From assembly GCA_031292615.1 (NCBI GenBank), contig JARLGT010000114.1:1-59442 (forward strand): 59,442 nt of DNA, read 5' to 3'. The position numbers and the translations under genes were made by a program. The notes beneath the pieces were generated by a model that was not told where the DNA came from, searched no databases, and saw only the letters and a list, made by a program, of their open reading frames with translations. How positions within the stretch are numbered: the first letter of the stretch is position 1; every line of letters begins with the position of its first letter. This document shows, one piece after another, positions 47,260 to 55,704 of the stretch. The stretch is from Coriobacteriia bacterium. GTDB taxonomy: Bacteria > Actinomycetota > Coriobacteriia > Anaerosomatales > JAAXUF01.

Positions 47260-47991
47260 GCTGCCCCGGCTACACCTGAATCGGCACATCCCGACTCGCA
47301 GAACCGTGCGGGCACAGTGCCGATGCTGCTCGCATCGCAGTCGCCACGACGCCGACGCCTCCTCGAGTGGCTGGAGCTGCCGTTCCAGTGCGCGGCCGTC
47401 GACACTCCCGAGTCGCTCGACACGCCGCTCGCAGCCGACCCTCCCGCGCTCGCCGTCTCACTCGCCGCCGAGAAGGCCGCCGAGGCCCGCGCGCAGGGGT
47501 TGGGCGCGGGCGCGCTGGTGCTGTGCTTCGACACGATCGTGGTGCTCGACGAGGCGGTGCTGGGCAAGCCCGCCGACGTGTACGACGCCTGGCGGATGCT
47601 GCGCGCGCTGTCCGGCCGCACGCACCAGGTGGTGACCGGCATCGCGCTGCTCGCGCCCGACGTCGACGAGCCCCGGGTACTGGCGGTGACCACGGATGTC
47701 GAGATGAAGTCGCTGACCGACGCCGACATCCAGGAGTGGATGGCTCACGGCACGTTCCTTGGCTGCGCCGGCGCCTACAACATCGAGGCGCAGGTCGCCG
47801 AGGTTACCGTCGACGAGTGCTACCAGAACGTGGCTGGCCTGCCGCTGTGCCACCTCTGCGCGATGCTCGCGCGCGACGAGCGCCTGCGCGCGTGGCTCCC
47901 GGGCGAGCCGGCAGTACCGATCGCGGCGTGCGACGCTGCGCTGGGGCGGGCGTGCCGGCTAGGGCCGCAGGTCGTGGATGCAGCTGGCTGA
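47257..47991 (+). CDS. maf: Maf-family nucleotide pyrophosphatase
   Basis: 244 residues. Maf proteins hydrolyse non-canonical or modified NTPs (dTTP/UTP or m7GTP type) and affect septation. Core motifs: LLASQSPRRRRLLEW (usual SxSPRRxxLL), DTIVVLDEAVLGKP, and GAYNIEAQ (usual GAYxIQG). There is a 20-residue Ala/Pro-rich N-terminal extension before the SPRR motif and a Cys-rich C-terminal extension of about 40 residues. ATG at 47257 is leaderless by position; the alternative upstream frames have no start with an RBS. Diverges from the HEAT gene. Confidence 0.92.
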   Translation: MAAPATPESAHPDSQNRAGTVPMLLASQSPRRRRLLEWLELPFQCAAVDTPESLDTPLAADPPALAVSLAAEKAAEARAQGLGAGALVLCFDTIVVLDEAVLGKPADVYDAWRMLRALSGRTHQVVTGIALLAPDVDEPRVLAVTTDVEMKSLTDADIQEWMAHGTFLGCAGAYNIEAQVAEVTVDECYQNVAGLPLCHLCAMLARDERLRAWLPGEPAVPIAACDAALGRACRLGPQVVDAAG

Positions 47992-47998
47992 AGCGCCG

Positions 47999-48027
47999 AT
48001 CAGGCGCCCGCCGGGCGGACGCCTGAT
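47999..48027. terminator. Hairpin between maf and the convergent lipoprotein gene
   Basis: ATCAGGCG (47999-48006) pairs with CGCCTGAT (48020-48027); an inner CCGCC/GGCGG can also pair. Placed between two converging genes, so it may terminate both. Confidence 0.7.
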
Positions 48028-48057
48028 GCGTGATGCGGTGCGTTCGTTGCGGGCGCC

Positions 48058-48801
48058 CTAGGGCAGTCCCTCGACGAGATCAGTCCCTGCGAGCGCTCGC
48101 TTGAGTTGCGAATAGTTGCGGAGTCCCACCACATGCAAGCGCCCGTCTGAGTCGCGGGCTATCTCGAATTCCAGGGTCACGTTCGGTCTCCCAGGCTCGG
48201 TGAATGTCATGCTGGCCAACGAACCGGCCACCTCCAGCGACTTCGCCGAGCGAGATCCAGCCAGATGGCCAACCCCATCGAACAGGTCACCCATGAATGT
48301 TGACGCTGGAATCAGCTCGGTGAGATGACGCCCAGCGGAGTTCACGCCGTTGTCCGTTGTCCACTCACTGTTGACGACCATGTCGTAGGTCGACGTAGCT
48401 CCTTTGCTGGCAAGGCGCTGGTCGAAGATTGCTATTGCGTCGGTAGGGATACCGCTTTGTTGGGAGACCAGCGAGTGCACGAGCCTCCCGTAGTCCGTGT
48501 TGCCGAGTACCACGGCGCGAACCCATGACGCAGTGTCGTTGTGGTTTGCACCCAACAGCTCGTAGCCGAGGTCACCCGGCTCTTCTGGCTGGCGAAACTT
48601 CAACATCAGCGCGCGAACCTCGGAAGGACTGGCGATGGCGGAGGTCTCAACCGCGTGAGTGGTCTCGTGGATGAGCGGGCTTGAGCGATACGTTCCACGC
48701 TTCACGCACGCCGCCGCTGCGGTCATGAGTAGGCCCGCCAACAGGAGCAGCGCCACCCTGCCAACTCTCTGGGTGAAACCTCGCGTGTGTGGCCCTCCCA
48801 C
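48058..48801 (-). CDS. Putative lipoprotein, candidate immunity protein for the RHS toxin
   Basis: 247 residues. A basic start and hydrophobic stretch RVALLLLAGLLMTAAAAC end in a lipobox-like AAAC, so it is probably anchored outside the membrane. No family was recognised. GTG at 48801 overlaps the last base of the RHS stop codon, with GGGGGT nine bases upstream, so the two are translationally coupled. In polymorphic toxin loci the gene directly after the toxin is usually the immunity gene, and an outward-facing lipoprotein fits a toxin with a peptidoglycan-hydrolase-like tip. This is inference from position. HETTH occurs at about residue 44 but lacks the context of a zinc protease. Confidence 0.65.
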   Translation of the reverse strand: MGGPHTRGFTQRVGRVALLLLAGLLMTAAAACVKRGTYRSSPLIHETTHAVETSAIASPSEVRALMLKFRQPEEPGDLGYELLGANHNDTASWVRAVVLGNTDYGRLVHSLVSQQSGIPTDAIAIFDQRLASKGATSTYDMVVNSEWTTDNGVNSAGRHLTELIPASTFMGDLFDGVGHLAGSRSAKSLEVAGSLASMTFTEPGRPNVTLEFEIARDSDGRLHVVGLRNYSQLKRALAGTDLVEGLP

Positions 48802-51143
48802 TAGATTCGACCCCCGTAGGGAGCCTTCGGCTCGTAGTCAAAGAAGCGTCCCGCCCATGTGGGCGTCCAGGAATTCAAACGCGTTGCGATCGGGATGAAG
48901 CGAGCGCCCTCTCGGTATTGCCCGCGAGCGCTCCCTGCGCACTCGAACAACTTGGGGCTGCCGCCGTCGCGAACGACCATCACGATGTGGCCCATCTTTC
49001 CGCCCGACCAGCCTCTCACCAGAACGTCGCCGACCTGCCAAGGGCGTCCAGAGTAGAACTGCTTCTGGCTCCAGTGCTTCGTCCTCCACGACAAGTGCTC
49101 GACGAACGAATCCGTATTCCATCTTGAGCTGCTCGTGGGATCTGGGATGTGCTTGTTGAACCACGTGCCAGCCTTGCGGAAGATCCACGCGACCGCTCCC
49201 GAACAGTCCATCTGCCCGTTCTTCTTGGGCCTCTGGACGTGCGCGCCGTGGCTGTAGCCGACGTTCCACTTCACGAGCTGCGTTGCCGCGGCGATCAGTT
49301 TCGCGCGCGCGTGTTCAAACTCGTCTTGGTGGTGGAGCGACAGGAACATCGTTCCGCTCGGATCGGTGCGCCCGACTGGGTCACCGGCGCAGTATTGGTA
49401 GGGGCTCCCTTCGCCGTCCGCCCGCTGCGGGTCTTTCGAGATGAATGCACCCACCGAAGGGTCGTAGTAGCGAGCCAAGCAGTAGTACAGACCGCTCTCG
49501 GAGTCGAATGTGTAGGCCGCGTAGCGCAGTGGTTGGCGCGCCGCGATGAACGCCGCCGTTGTCGCTGGCACCTTCGCAGTACCCGCGCTGCTCATCTCCG
49601 TGCAGACCCCATACGCGTCGTAGCAGTACATCGCGAACGCAGCACCGCTAGCATCCAGCAACTCGCGCACGTCGCCTCGGTCACTCGTGTCGACCAGGAA
49701 CGGAGTCGGGGTCGCGTCGCCGCCCGCATACACGCCGGCGTAGAGCTGGCCGGAGCCGTCGAAGATGTAGTCAACGGTCCAAGTCGCCCCGTCGGAACGG
49801 TTCGCCGAGAGCCCCACAAGCCGGTTGTCCTCGTAGTCGTAGTCGGTCGTCGTCGTCACGCCAGCGCTCGTCACCGCCGAGCGCACTCGCTGGCCCGAGG
49901 AGTCATAGCTGTAGGTTGCACTCCCGGTCGGCCACGTGATGCCCGCCAGCCGGTCTCCCATCCAGACGTAGCTCGTCTCGTTGGGATTGGTGCCGGTTCC
50001 CGCCGCCACTCGGCGGCCCCGCGAATCGCTCTGGTAACGCCGCGCGCCCGCCGCGACAAGCCTGCCGGTCCCGCTCGTCTCGTACGACAAGGAACTAGTG
50101 GCCGAAACGCCGCGCTTCACGCCCAGAAGCGCCCCCGACTGCGGATCGTATTCGTAGCTGGTGGTCGTCCCGTTGAAACTGGCCGACACAAGCCGACCCG
50201 CGAGGTCATAGCCGTAGTCCGAGGCCTCGTCGCGAGAACCGAATGCGAGATGTCGCGAGTCGTGTGTCTTCCGACCGCTGATCGGGCTGTAGGTATAGTC
50301 GGCCGTTGCCGTGCCTGCCCTCGACTGGGCGAGCTGCCCGGCCTGCGTCCAAGCGCATGCCCGTGCGATGGGGAGTGAATTCGACGTCGTCGACACCACG
50401 CGACCAGCCGAGTCGGTCGTCGCGACTGAGAAGTCCAGCGACGTCCCGGCGAACCTGGCCAGCAGCGAGCGAAGCGCGCCCGCACCATCGGTGACGGTCG
50501 TGACCGAAGCCACTCCGGATCGAGACACCCGCGTCGCCGTGGTCAGCCCATCGGCCGCGTACGCCGCGATCTCGGAACTCGGAACTCCCGCGCTCGTGAC
50601 TACGCTCGACGTGGCGTCGTGCCCTGCGCTGTCATAGGACGTGGTTGTCGTCCGCACCACTGCAGAGCCGCTCGACTCCACGGATCCCGTCGATCGCCCG
50701 AAGCAGTCGTACGCGTAGACCGCCGTTGAGCCGTCGGGATTCACTTGCCGAGCCACCCGCCCCTGTCCATCGTAGTCGGCCAGGCTGACAAGCCCATTCA
50801 CATCAGCCTTCACCAAGTGGCCCAGCGCGTCGTAGACGTTTCGGGTGACGGAGCCGTCAAACTCGTTAGTGCGCAGCGTCCACCCAAGCACGTTGACCAG
50901 CTTCGTGGTCGCCGCCTGCGTCCCGAGCGCACTCGCAACCTCGTTGCCTTCCAGATCGAACTGTGCGGACTCACTGCTGCCGTCGGCCTCCAGGACGTCG
51001 GTTGTTCTGCCGTCCAAGTCCGTCTCGAACTCTGTCTCGGCGACTCCGGCGTCGGTCTTCTCGGCCTCGCTCGTCAGATTGCCGGCATCGTCGTACGAGA
51101 AACTCGTCGTGGGACCTTCGGCGTCCGACTGCTTGGCGAGATC
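48801..51143 (-). CDS. RHS polymorphic toxin, C-terminal part (after frameshift) with NlpC/P60-like tip
   Basis: 780 residues in the second frame, continuing the upstream fragment. YD repeats (VRYAYDxxGR-type, e.g. TAVYAYDCFGRSTGS) lead to the RHS core ending LYYCLARYYDPSVGAFISKDP and the junction GDPVGRTDPSG. After it is a 165-residue tip: QMDCSGAVAWIFRKAG has the cysteine of NlpC/P60-CHAP peptidases and GKMGHIVMVVRDGG the histidine. RHS proteins carry a variable tip toxin inside a beta cage; an NlpC/P60 tip would cleave peptidoglycan or another peptide bond. The frame is joined to the upstream fragment by one missing G in a G-run. The downstream lipoprotein overlaps the stop by one base. 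Confidence 0.88.
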   Translation of the reverse strand, partial: DLAKQSDAEGPTTSFSYDDAGNLTSEAEKTDAGVAETEFETDLDGRTTDVLEADGSSESAQFDLEGNEVASALGTQAATTKLVNVLGWTLRTNEFDGSVTRNVYDALGHLVKADVNGLVSLADYDGQGRVARQVNPDGSTAVYAYDCFGRSTGSVESSGSAVVRTTTTSYDSAGHDATSSVVTSAGVPSSEIAAYAADGLTTATRVSRSGVASVTTVTDGAGALRSLLARFAGTSLDFSVATTDSAGRVVSTTSNSLPIARACAWTQAGQLAQSRAGTATADYTYSPISGRKTHDSRHLAFGSRDEASDYGYDLAGRLVSASFNGTTTSYEYDPQSGALLGVKRGVSATSSLSYETSGTGRLVAAGARRYQSDSRGRRVAAGTGTNPNETSYVWMGDRLAGITWPTGSATYSYDSSGQRVRSAVTSAGVTTTTDYDYEDNRLVGLSANRSDGATWTVDYIFDGSGQLYAGVYAGGDATPTPFLVDTSDRGDVRELLDASGAAFAMYCYDAYGVCTEMSSAGTAKVPATTAAFIAARQPLRYAAYTFDSESGLYYCLARYYDPSVGAFISKDPQRADGEGSPYQYCAGDPVGRTDPSGTMFLSLHHQDEFEHARAKLIAAATQLVKWNVGYSHGAHVQRPKKNGQMDCSGAVAWIFRKAGTWFNKHIPDPTSSSRWNTDSFVEHLSWRTKHWSQKQFYSGRPWQVGDVLVRGWSGGKMGHIVMVVRDGGSPKLFECAGSARGQYREGARFIPIATRLNSWTPTWAGRFFDYEPKAPYGGRI

Positions 51144-54100
51144 CCCGTGGCTGTGTAGCTCGTGACCGTGCTTGCCGTGTTCGCGCCAGGCTTAGTCGAG
51201 CTGGTCTCCTCGCCCTCTGCGTTGAAACTCGTTCGCTGGGATGCCGCGACCGAGGCCAAGTCGGCGCCCTCCTCCCAGCTCTGCTTCACGTTGCCTTGCG
51301 CATCGAACTTCTGCACGACCGCGCCAGGGACCGCACTGTCGTCGGATTTCACCTCTCGGCCGGCAGCGTCGTAGACGTGGGCGACGGTCGACACGGTGGC
51401 TCCATCGGAGGCCTTTGCCGTCTCGGTGGTGACGTTACCCGCACCGTCGACCTCCGTCTCCCGCCAGTCGACGATCGCCGAGGTGGCCGGGTTCGACCGC
51501 CACGACCTGGCGACCTCGCCCAGAGTCCCGTAGCGTGTGTGGGTGACCGTGCCGCTCGCATCCACCGCCTCAAGTTCTCGGCCCGAAGCATCCAAGGTCT
51601 GCTGGACAGTCGTGATGCCGAGGGCGTCGACGGCCGACTTCACACCACCGTAGCCGTCCAACCATGTGTGACTGACTAGATCGCGCGACGAGCCTTCGGC
51701 CAGCTCGACGTTCTTCAGCGTGGTCGTCTGTGCCTCGCCGCTGTCGGAGTAGTCGCTGTAGTCGGTCTCGGCGACTCGGGAAGCGTCGACGCGCTTCTTC
51801 TGCGTGGCGAGCGTGCCATCCGAGTTGTATGCGAACTCGACATGCGAGCGGTCGCCGGCGCCGTTGAGCGTCTTCTCCTCGACAAGCAGGTTGCCGGCGC
51901 CGTCGAAAGAGCGTGTCGTTTGCGCGCCGCGGGCGTCTGTCTCGGCGACGCAAAGGTCGTTCGAGTATGCGAAAGTCGTGACCGCCCCGTTCTCGTCGGT
52001 CGCCGACAGCTCATTGCCGCGACCGTCGTGCGCCGACATAGTGGTTCGCCCGGACGGGCTGACCTCGATAATCTGGTTGCCATCGACGTCGTAGCCGTCG
52101 CGCGTTACGGCCGAAGTGTTCTCCTGACTCGCCGAAACCTGCTCGCCGAGCCGGTCGAACCCGATCGTGCTTGTACCTGACGCTGTGACGACAGTGCCTC
52201 GACCCGCCGATACGTCCCAGCTCACCGTCCGCGGCATCTGAGGCGTGCGTCCGCCGGAGTCGTTGGTGACCGTCAGGCTCGTGCCCGTCGAGCCGTAACT
52301 CACTCCCCAGAGAGCCTCGCCGTTCGCCCCCGCCGAGAAGCCGGGCGCGGCGATTGCCACGATGTGGCGCAGCCCGTCGTACCGGTACACAGTCGTCGAC
52401 TGCGCGTTGCTGCCGGGAAGCCGCACAGTCGTGAGCGACGTGGGAACCGCGTCGTAGGTGACGACCCGGTCAGCCTCGCCCGTCACGTGCGCAGTCGCGT
52501 TGGTGGCGCGTCCGCTCACGAAGGTCACCGTGATGCGGCGTTCGTGCAGTAGTGGGACGTCCTTGGGCGAGCGGATCGTGAGAGCGGAGCCGTCGCTTGC
52601 CCAGTCGTAGCGCACAGTGTTGCCGTTGCCGTCGGCCTCACTCGAAAGGCGTCCAGCGGCATCGAACGTGGTACGCGTGCGGTCCTTGTGCACGAGAGTG
52701 AAGCCGCTTGCCGAGTCACCCGTCAGCACGTCGGTGTCCCCATGCGGCGCAACCCACCCGTCGCCAACGCGCGCGAACACATGCAAGTCGCCACGCTCGT
52801 CTACGTACGTGGCGGCATCGCCGCTGGCGGCTACGCTGCGCTCGAACCCGAAGCGCCATCCGGGAGCCAAGAGCCCGCTGCTGACACTCGACGACCGGTA
52901 CGTGCGTGCGACGGAGACGGCAGGTCCCACTCCGGGAATCTCAAGGTCCGTAGCAGACAGCGTTAGGTCGCCTCGGTCCAAACGCACCGAACCTGAGTTG
53001 CCGTTTAGGGAGCCCAGATCGACCGCAGTGTGCCGGGGCGCATCCGAGACGTGCTTGGTGCGACCATCAAGCTCCACAGTCAGCGTGGCGCACTGCCCGA
53101 TAGGCGCGCTACCCGCGCTGTTGAAAGGTACGACCTTCCACGCGTAGCTCGGCGTGCCGTCGAAGACGGTGCCCTGCGTCCTTGCGTACAGCGGGCGAGG
53201 ATCGTCACGCAACTCCGTTGTGCCAGCCGCGAACGGATTGCCCGCGAACTCAGACGTCATCGAAGCAATCGCCGAGTCGCTCGGATACAGGTGCTTGCCC
53301 GCAGTCGACCAGCTTGTCGCTGTCGTGGTTGCGACGCGCTCGTACTGGTGACCGTCGAACAGGTAGACGCCATAGCCCGTGGCGATCGGCGCGGAGTCCC
53401 AAGTCAGGGCGACCGCGCCTCGGCCCGCCGTATCCGTGTCGCACAGGGCATCGTTGATGCCGTCAGCATTGGTGTCGGACTCGGCGAACCAGGAAGCGCT
53501 CGCGCTCGTGGTTGCACACGGGACGGCTGAAGGAGAGACCAGTACTGCGTACGACGTCCCCTGGTCCTGCCATGCGGTCTGCCAGTCGGGATCGATAGTT
53601 CTCAGCTGGTTGGCTTGAACGTCGCCGTGGCCTTTGCCGATCCGGTACACGAACGTCACGTCTCGGCCATCGCCTCGACTCACCGTCGAGCAGGCTGCAA
53701 GATCGGGTTCGATGCCTGCGTCGGGCGTCGACAGGGTAGCAGGCGTCGGATAATACGAGATGTAACCTCCCTCGACAGGGGTTGAGACCCACGCACCGCC
53801 CGGCAGTGCTGCGGTGAACGCGAACTGAGCCTGCAGCGCCGTTGCGCCGGTTGCAGTGCGCCCCTCGACCTTCGCCTGCAGATTCGTGACCGCGCGCGAC
53901 GTGGCGTGCAGGTTGAGCGACACCGTGTCGCCAGCGTGGTATGCGGGCTTGAGCGCATCAGCCGTCACGGACGGCGGAGTGTAGTCCACAACCAGATGCG
54001 GTTGCCGGGAAGTCCACGCTGTGTACTCGGCGGACCGGAAGCTGTGCTGCGAGATAGCCGACTCGTTGTTGGCGTACAGCACGAGTCCGTTGTTGGGCAT

Positions 54101-55378
54101 CGACCCGTTGAACCAGCCTTGCACCGAGTTGGTCATGTCCCAGGCGACGTACTGATTGGCTCCGGCTGGAATCGAGCGGTAGTCACCGCCGCCGCCGATC
54201 GCCACGGAACCGTTCCCGAACGTGTTAGCCCACGTGGCGTTGTACCCCCACGTGCCGCGAATCGGCTGGCACACGATGGTGAAGTTGCCGCCCGACGAGT
54301 TCTGCCAGAGATACGTCTGCAGAACTGCCGAGTTGATCGCCGACCCATTCGGAATCGAATTCAGGTTGAAGTTGACGAACGCGCGACGCACATCGCCCGA
54401 GCCGAACGTGGACGCGTCGAGGTGCTCGTCGGAGTAGTGGTAGGACGAGTCCCCCTTTGCGACGAACGTATCGTTGCGCGTGTCTGAGGGTCCGGCGAAT
54501 GTGACGGCCGGGTCCACGTAGACCGGATACACGCGGGCCGCGTCTTCGAGCCAACCGCGTGGCACCTGATACGTCAGGTACGCACCACTATCGGTAGGCA
54601 CGACACGCATCGTCGCGGTGGTGCACATTGCCGGACCGCCTGCGGACGTCTCGGCGGAGTCGTATACCGAGAGCGGCTCGATGCGGCCCGCCTGCGCGCC
54701 GGTCGTCGAATCGAAGAGCGCGAACGCACCGGTTCCCGGCTCGGTGTAGACGGCGAGGTTCTTGAGGCTGACGAAGAACGAGAACGTGTCCGGCGCCTGG
54801 GGCGAGTCGAGCACCAGCGTGTCCTTGACGCCGTTGCTTCGCGTCTCGTACTTGAGTTGGGTCGCCGTCTGCGCCAGCGGGCAGACTGCCTCATCGCCTA
54901 TGGCCATCATCCCGGCCTCGCGACCGCCCAGAAGGTCCATGCCCATCGACCAGTGATCGCTGGACACGGTCACGGGCGCACCAGTTGCCGCATCCGAGCC
55001 GAACGTCTCGGTCAGCTCGGTCGCCTTCGCACGCGACTGTCCGAACACGCCCGTGGGCACAAGGGTGGGATCCACGTCGTCCCAGTGGCCGGCGTTGTCT
55101 CGGAAGTGGATGGGCTGGGTGAAGATCTCGGCTCGCCGAGAACCGTCGGTCAGCTGGTAGGTGCTGGAGTCGGCTGTTCGCGACGCCACGACCTCAGCGA
55201 CCACGCCGGGCTTACTACTCGCCGAGACGGACGGCGGACTCGCCACGGTATCGACGACAGGCGGCGCCGAACCAGCGGCGGCAACAGAAGCGCCAGACAG
55301 CACGCTGGACGTCAGCATCGCCGACGCAAGAAGCGCCGAGAGCACGCGGTGGACACCGGGCAGAGAAGACAGCTTCAT
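51074..55378 (-). CDS. Secreted RHS/YD-repeat protein, N-terminal part (before frameshift)
   Basis: 1,435 residues as translated: a signal peptide (about 1-36), a beta-rich region, a DNRLRE-type carbohydrate-binding module (about 305-475), Ig-like stretches, then VARTYRSSSVSSGLLAPGWRFG starting the RHS N-terminal domain and many YD repeats. The last 25 or so residues after ATG|ISPSS are out of frame: one base is missing in the run CCCC at 51143-51146 (GGGG on this strand), after which the other frame continues GDLAKQSDAEG. Read through, the gene would give about 2,190 residues, from 55378 to 48801. This is a WapA-like secreted polymorphic toxin. ATG 55378 follows GGGGGG at seven bases. Confidence 0.88.
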   Translation of the reverse strand: MKLSSLPGVHRVLSALLASAMLTSSVLSGASVAAAGSAPPVVDTVASPPSVSASSKPGVVAEVVASRTADSSTYQLTDGSRRAEIFTQPIHFRDNAGHWDDVDPTLVPTGVFGQSRAKATELTETFGSDAATGAPVTVSSDHWSMGMDLLGGREAGMMAIGDEAVCPLAQTATQLKYETRSNGVKDTLVLDSPQAPDTFSFFVSLKNLAVYTEPGTGAFALFDSTTGAQAGRIEPLSVYDSAETSAGGPAMCTTATMRVVPTDSGAYLTYQVPRGWLEDAARVYPVYVDPAVTFAGPSDTRNDTFVAKGDSSYHYSDEHLDASTFGSGDVRRAFVNFNLNSIPNGSAINSAVLQTYLWQNSSGGNFTIVCQPIRGTWGYNATWANTFGNGSVAIGGGGDYRSIPAGANQYVAWDMTNSVQGWFNGSMPNNGLVLYANNESAISQHSFRSAEYTAWTSRQPHLVVDYTPPSVTADALKPAYHAGDTVSLNLHATSRAVTNLQAKVEGRTATGATALQAQFAFTAALPGGAWVSTPVEGGYISYYPTPATLSTPDAGIEPDLAACSTVSRGDGRDVTFVYRIGKGHGDVQANQLRTIDPDWQTAWQDQGTSYAVLVSPSAVPCATTSASASWFAESDTNADGINDALCDTDTAGRGAVALTWDSAPIATGYGVYLFDGHQYERVATTTATSWSTAGKHLYPSDSAIASMTSEFAGNPFAAGTTELRDDPRPLYARTQGTVFDGTPSYAWKVVPFNSAGSAPIGQCATLTVELDGRTKHVSDAPRHTAVDLGSLNGNSGSVRLDRGDLTLSATDLEIPGVGPAVSVARTYRSSSVSSGLLAPGWRFGFERSVAASGDAATYVDERGDLHVFARVGDGWVAPHGDTDVLTGDSASGFTLVHKDRTRTTFDAAGRLSSEADGNGNTVRYDWASDGSALTIRSPKDVPLLHERRITVTFVSGRATNATAHVTGEADRVVTYDAVPTSLTTVRLPGSNAQSTTVYRYDGLRHIVAIAAPGFSAGANGEALWGVSYGSTGTSLTVTNDSGGRTPQMPRTVSWDVSAGRGTVVTASGTSTIGFDRLGEQVSASQENTSAVTRDGYDVDGNQIIEVSPSGRTTMSAHDGRGNELSATDENGAVTTFAYSNDLCVAETDARGAQTTRSFDGAGNLLVEEKTLNGAGDRSHVEFAYNSDGTLATQKKRVDASRVAETDYSDYSDSGEAQTTTLKNVELAEGSSRDLVSHTWLDGYGGVKSAVDALGITTVQQTLDASGRELEAVDASGTVTHTRYGTLGEVARSWRSNPATSAIVDWRETEVDGAGNVTTETAKASDGATVSTVAHVYDAAGREVKSDDSAVPGAVVQKFDAQGNVKQSWEEGADLASVAASQRTSFNAEGEETSSTKPGANTASTVTSYTATGISPSSRTPKVPRRVSRTTMPAI

Positions 55379-55704
55379 CGTGATTCCCCCCAGAATCTTC
55401 GATGGAGTGAGCCCCGGCAGTGGATGGCGGCGCAGCGCGCGTGCGACCGACACGCGGTCGCGCAGATCGCGTAGCGTCCAAGGGCCGCCCGACTGTTCGG
55501 GCGCAATGCGAGCCTACGACCGCAGCCTTACCTCGAACTTCCGGGAATGCGACCCCGCTCTTCATCGCTAACTGTAGTGAACAGTGGTAACCCCCGCGTT
55601 AACTGCTTGTCACAGCGGAGTGATACATTCCTGCGAACGTCGCATTTGCGGCGGGTAGAGCGGCCTCTCCGGGGGGAGATCACCGCAAAGATGAAGGGGT
55701 AGCC
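55379..55704. other. 326-base divergent promoter region
   Basis: No coding frame was identified. It separates the RHS gene from the S55-type gene. On the plus strand TTAACT near 55599 and TACATT near 55624 are loosely promoter-like, but the spacing is off. The stretch CACCGCAAAG near the ATG resembles part of a c-di-GMP-I riboswitch, but the rest of that motif is absent. Confidence 0.4.

Noticed and set aside
48630-48690. HETTH in the candidate immunity lipoprotein as a zinc protease site
   Set aside because: No third ligand or family context, and the motif is near the N-terminus just after the lipid anchor.
55640-55704. c-di-GMP-I riboswitch before the S55-type gene
   Set aside because: Only CGCAAAG resembles the motif; the other conserved blocks are absent.
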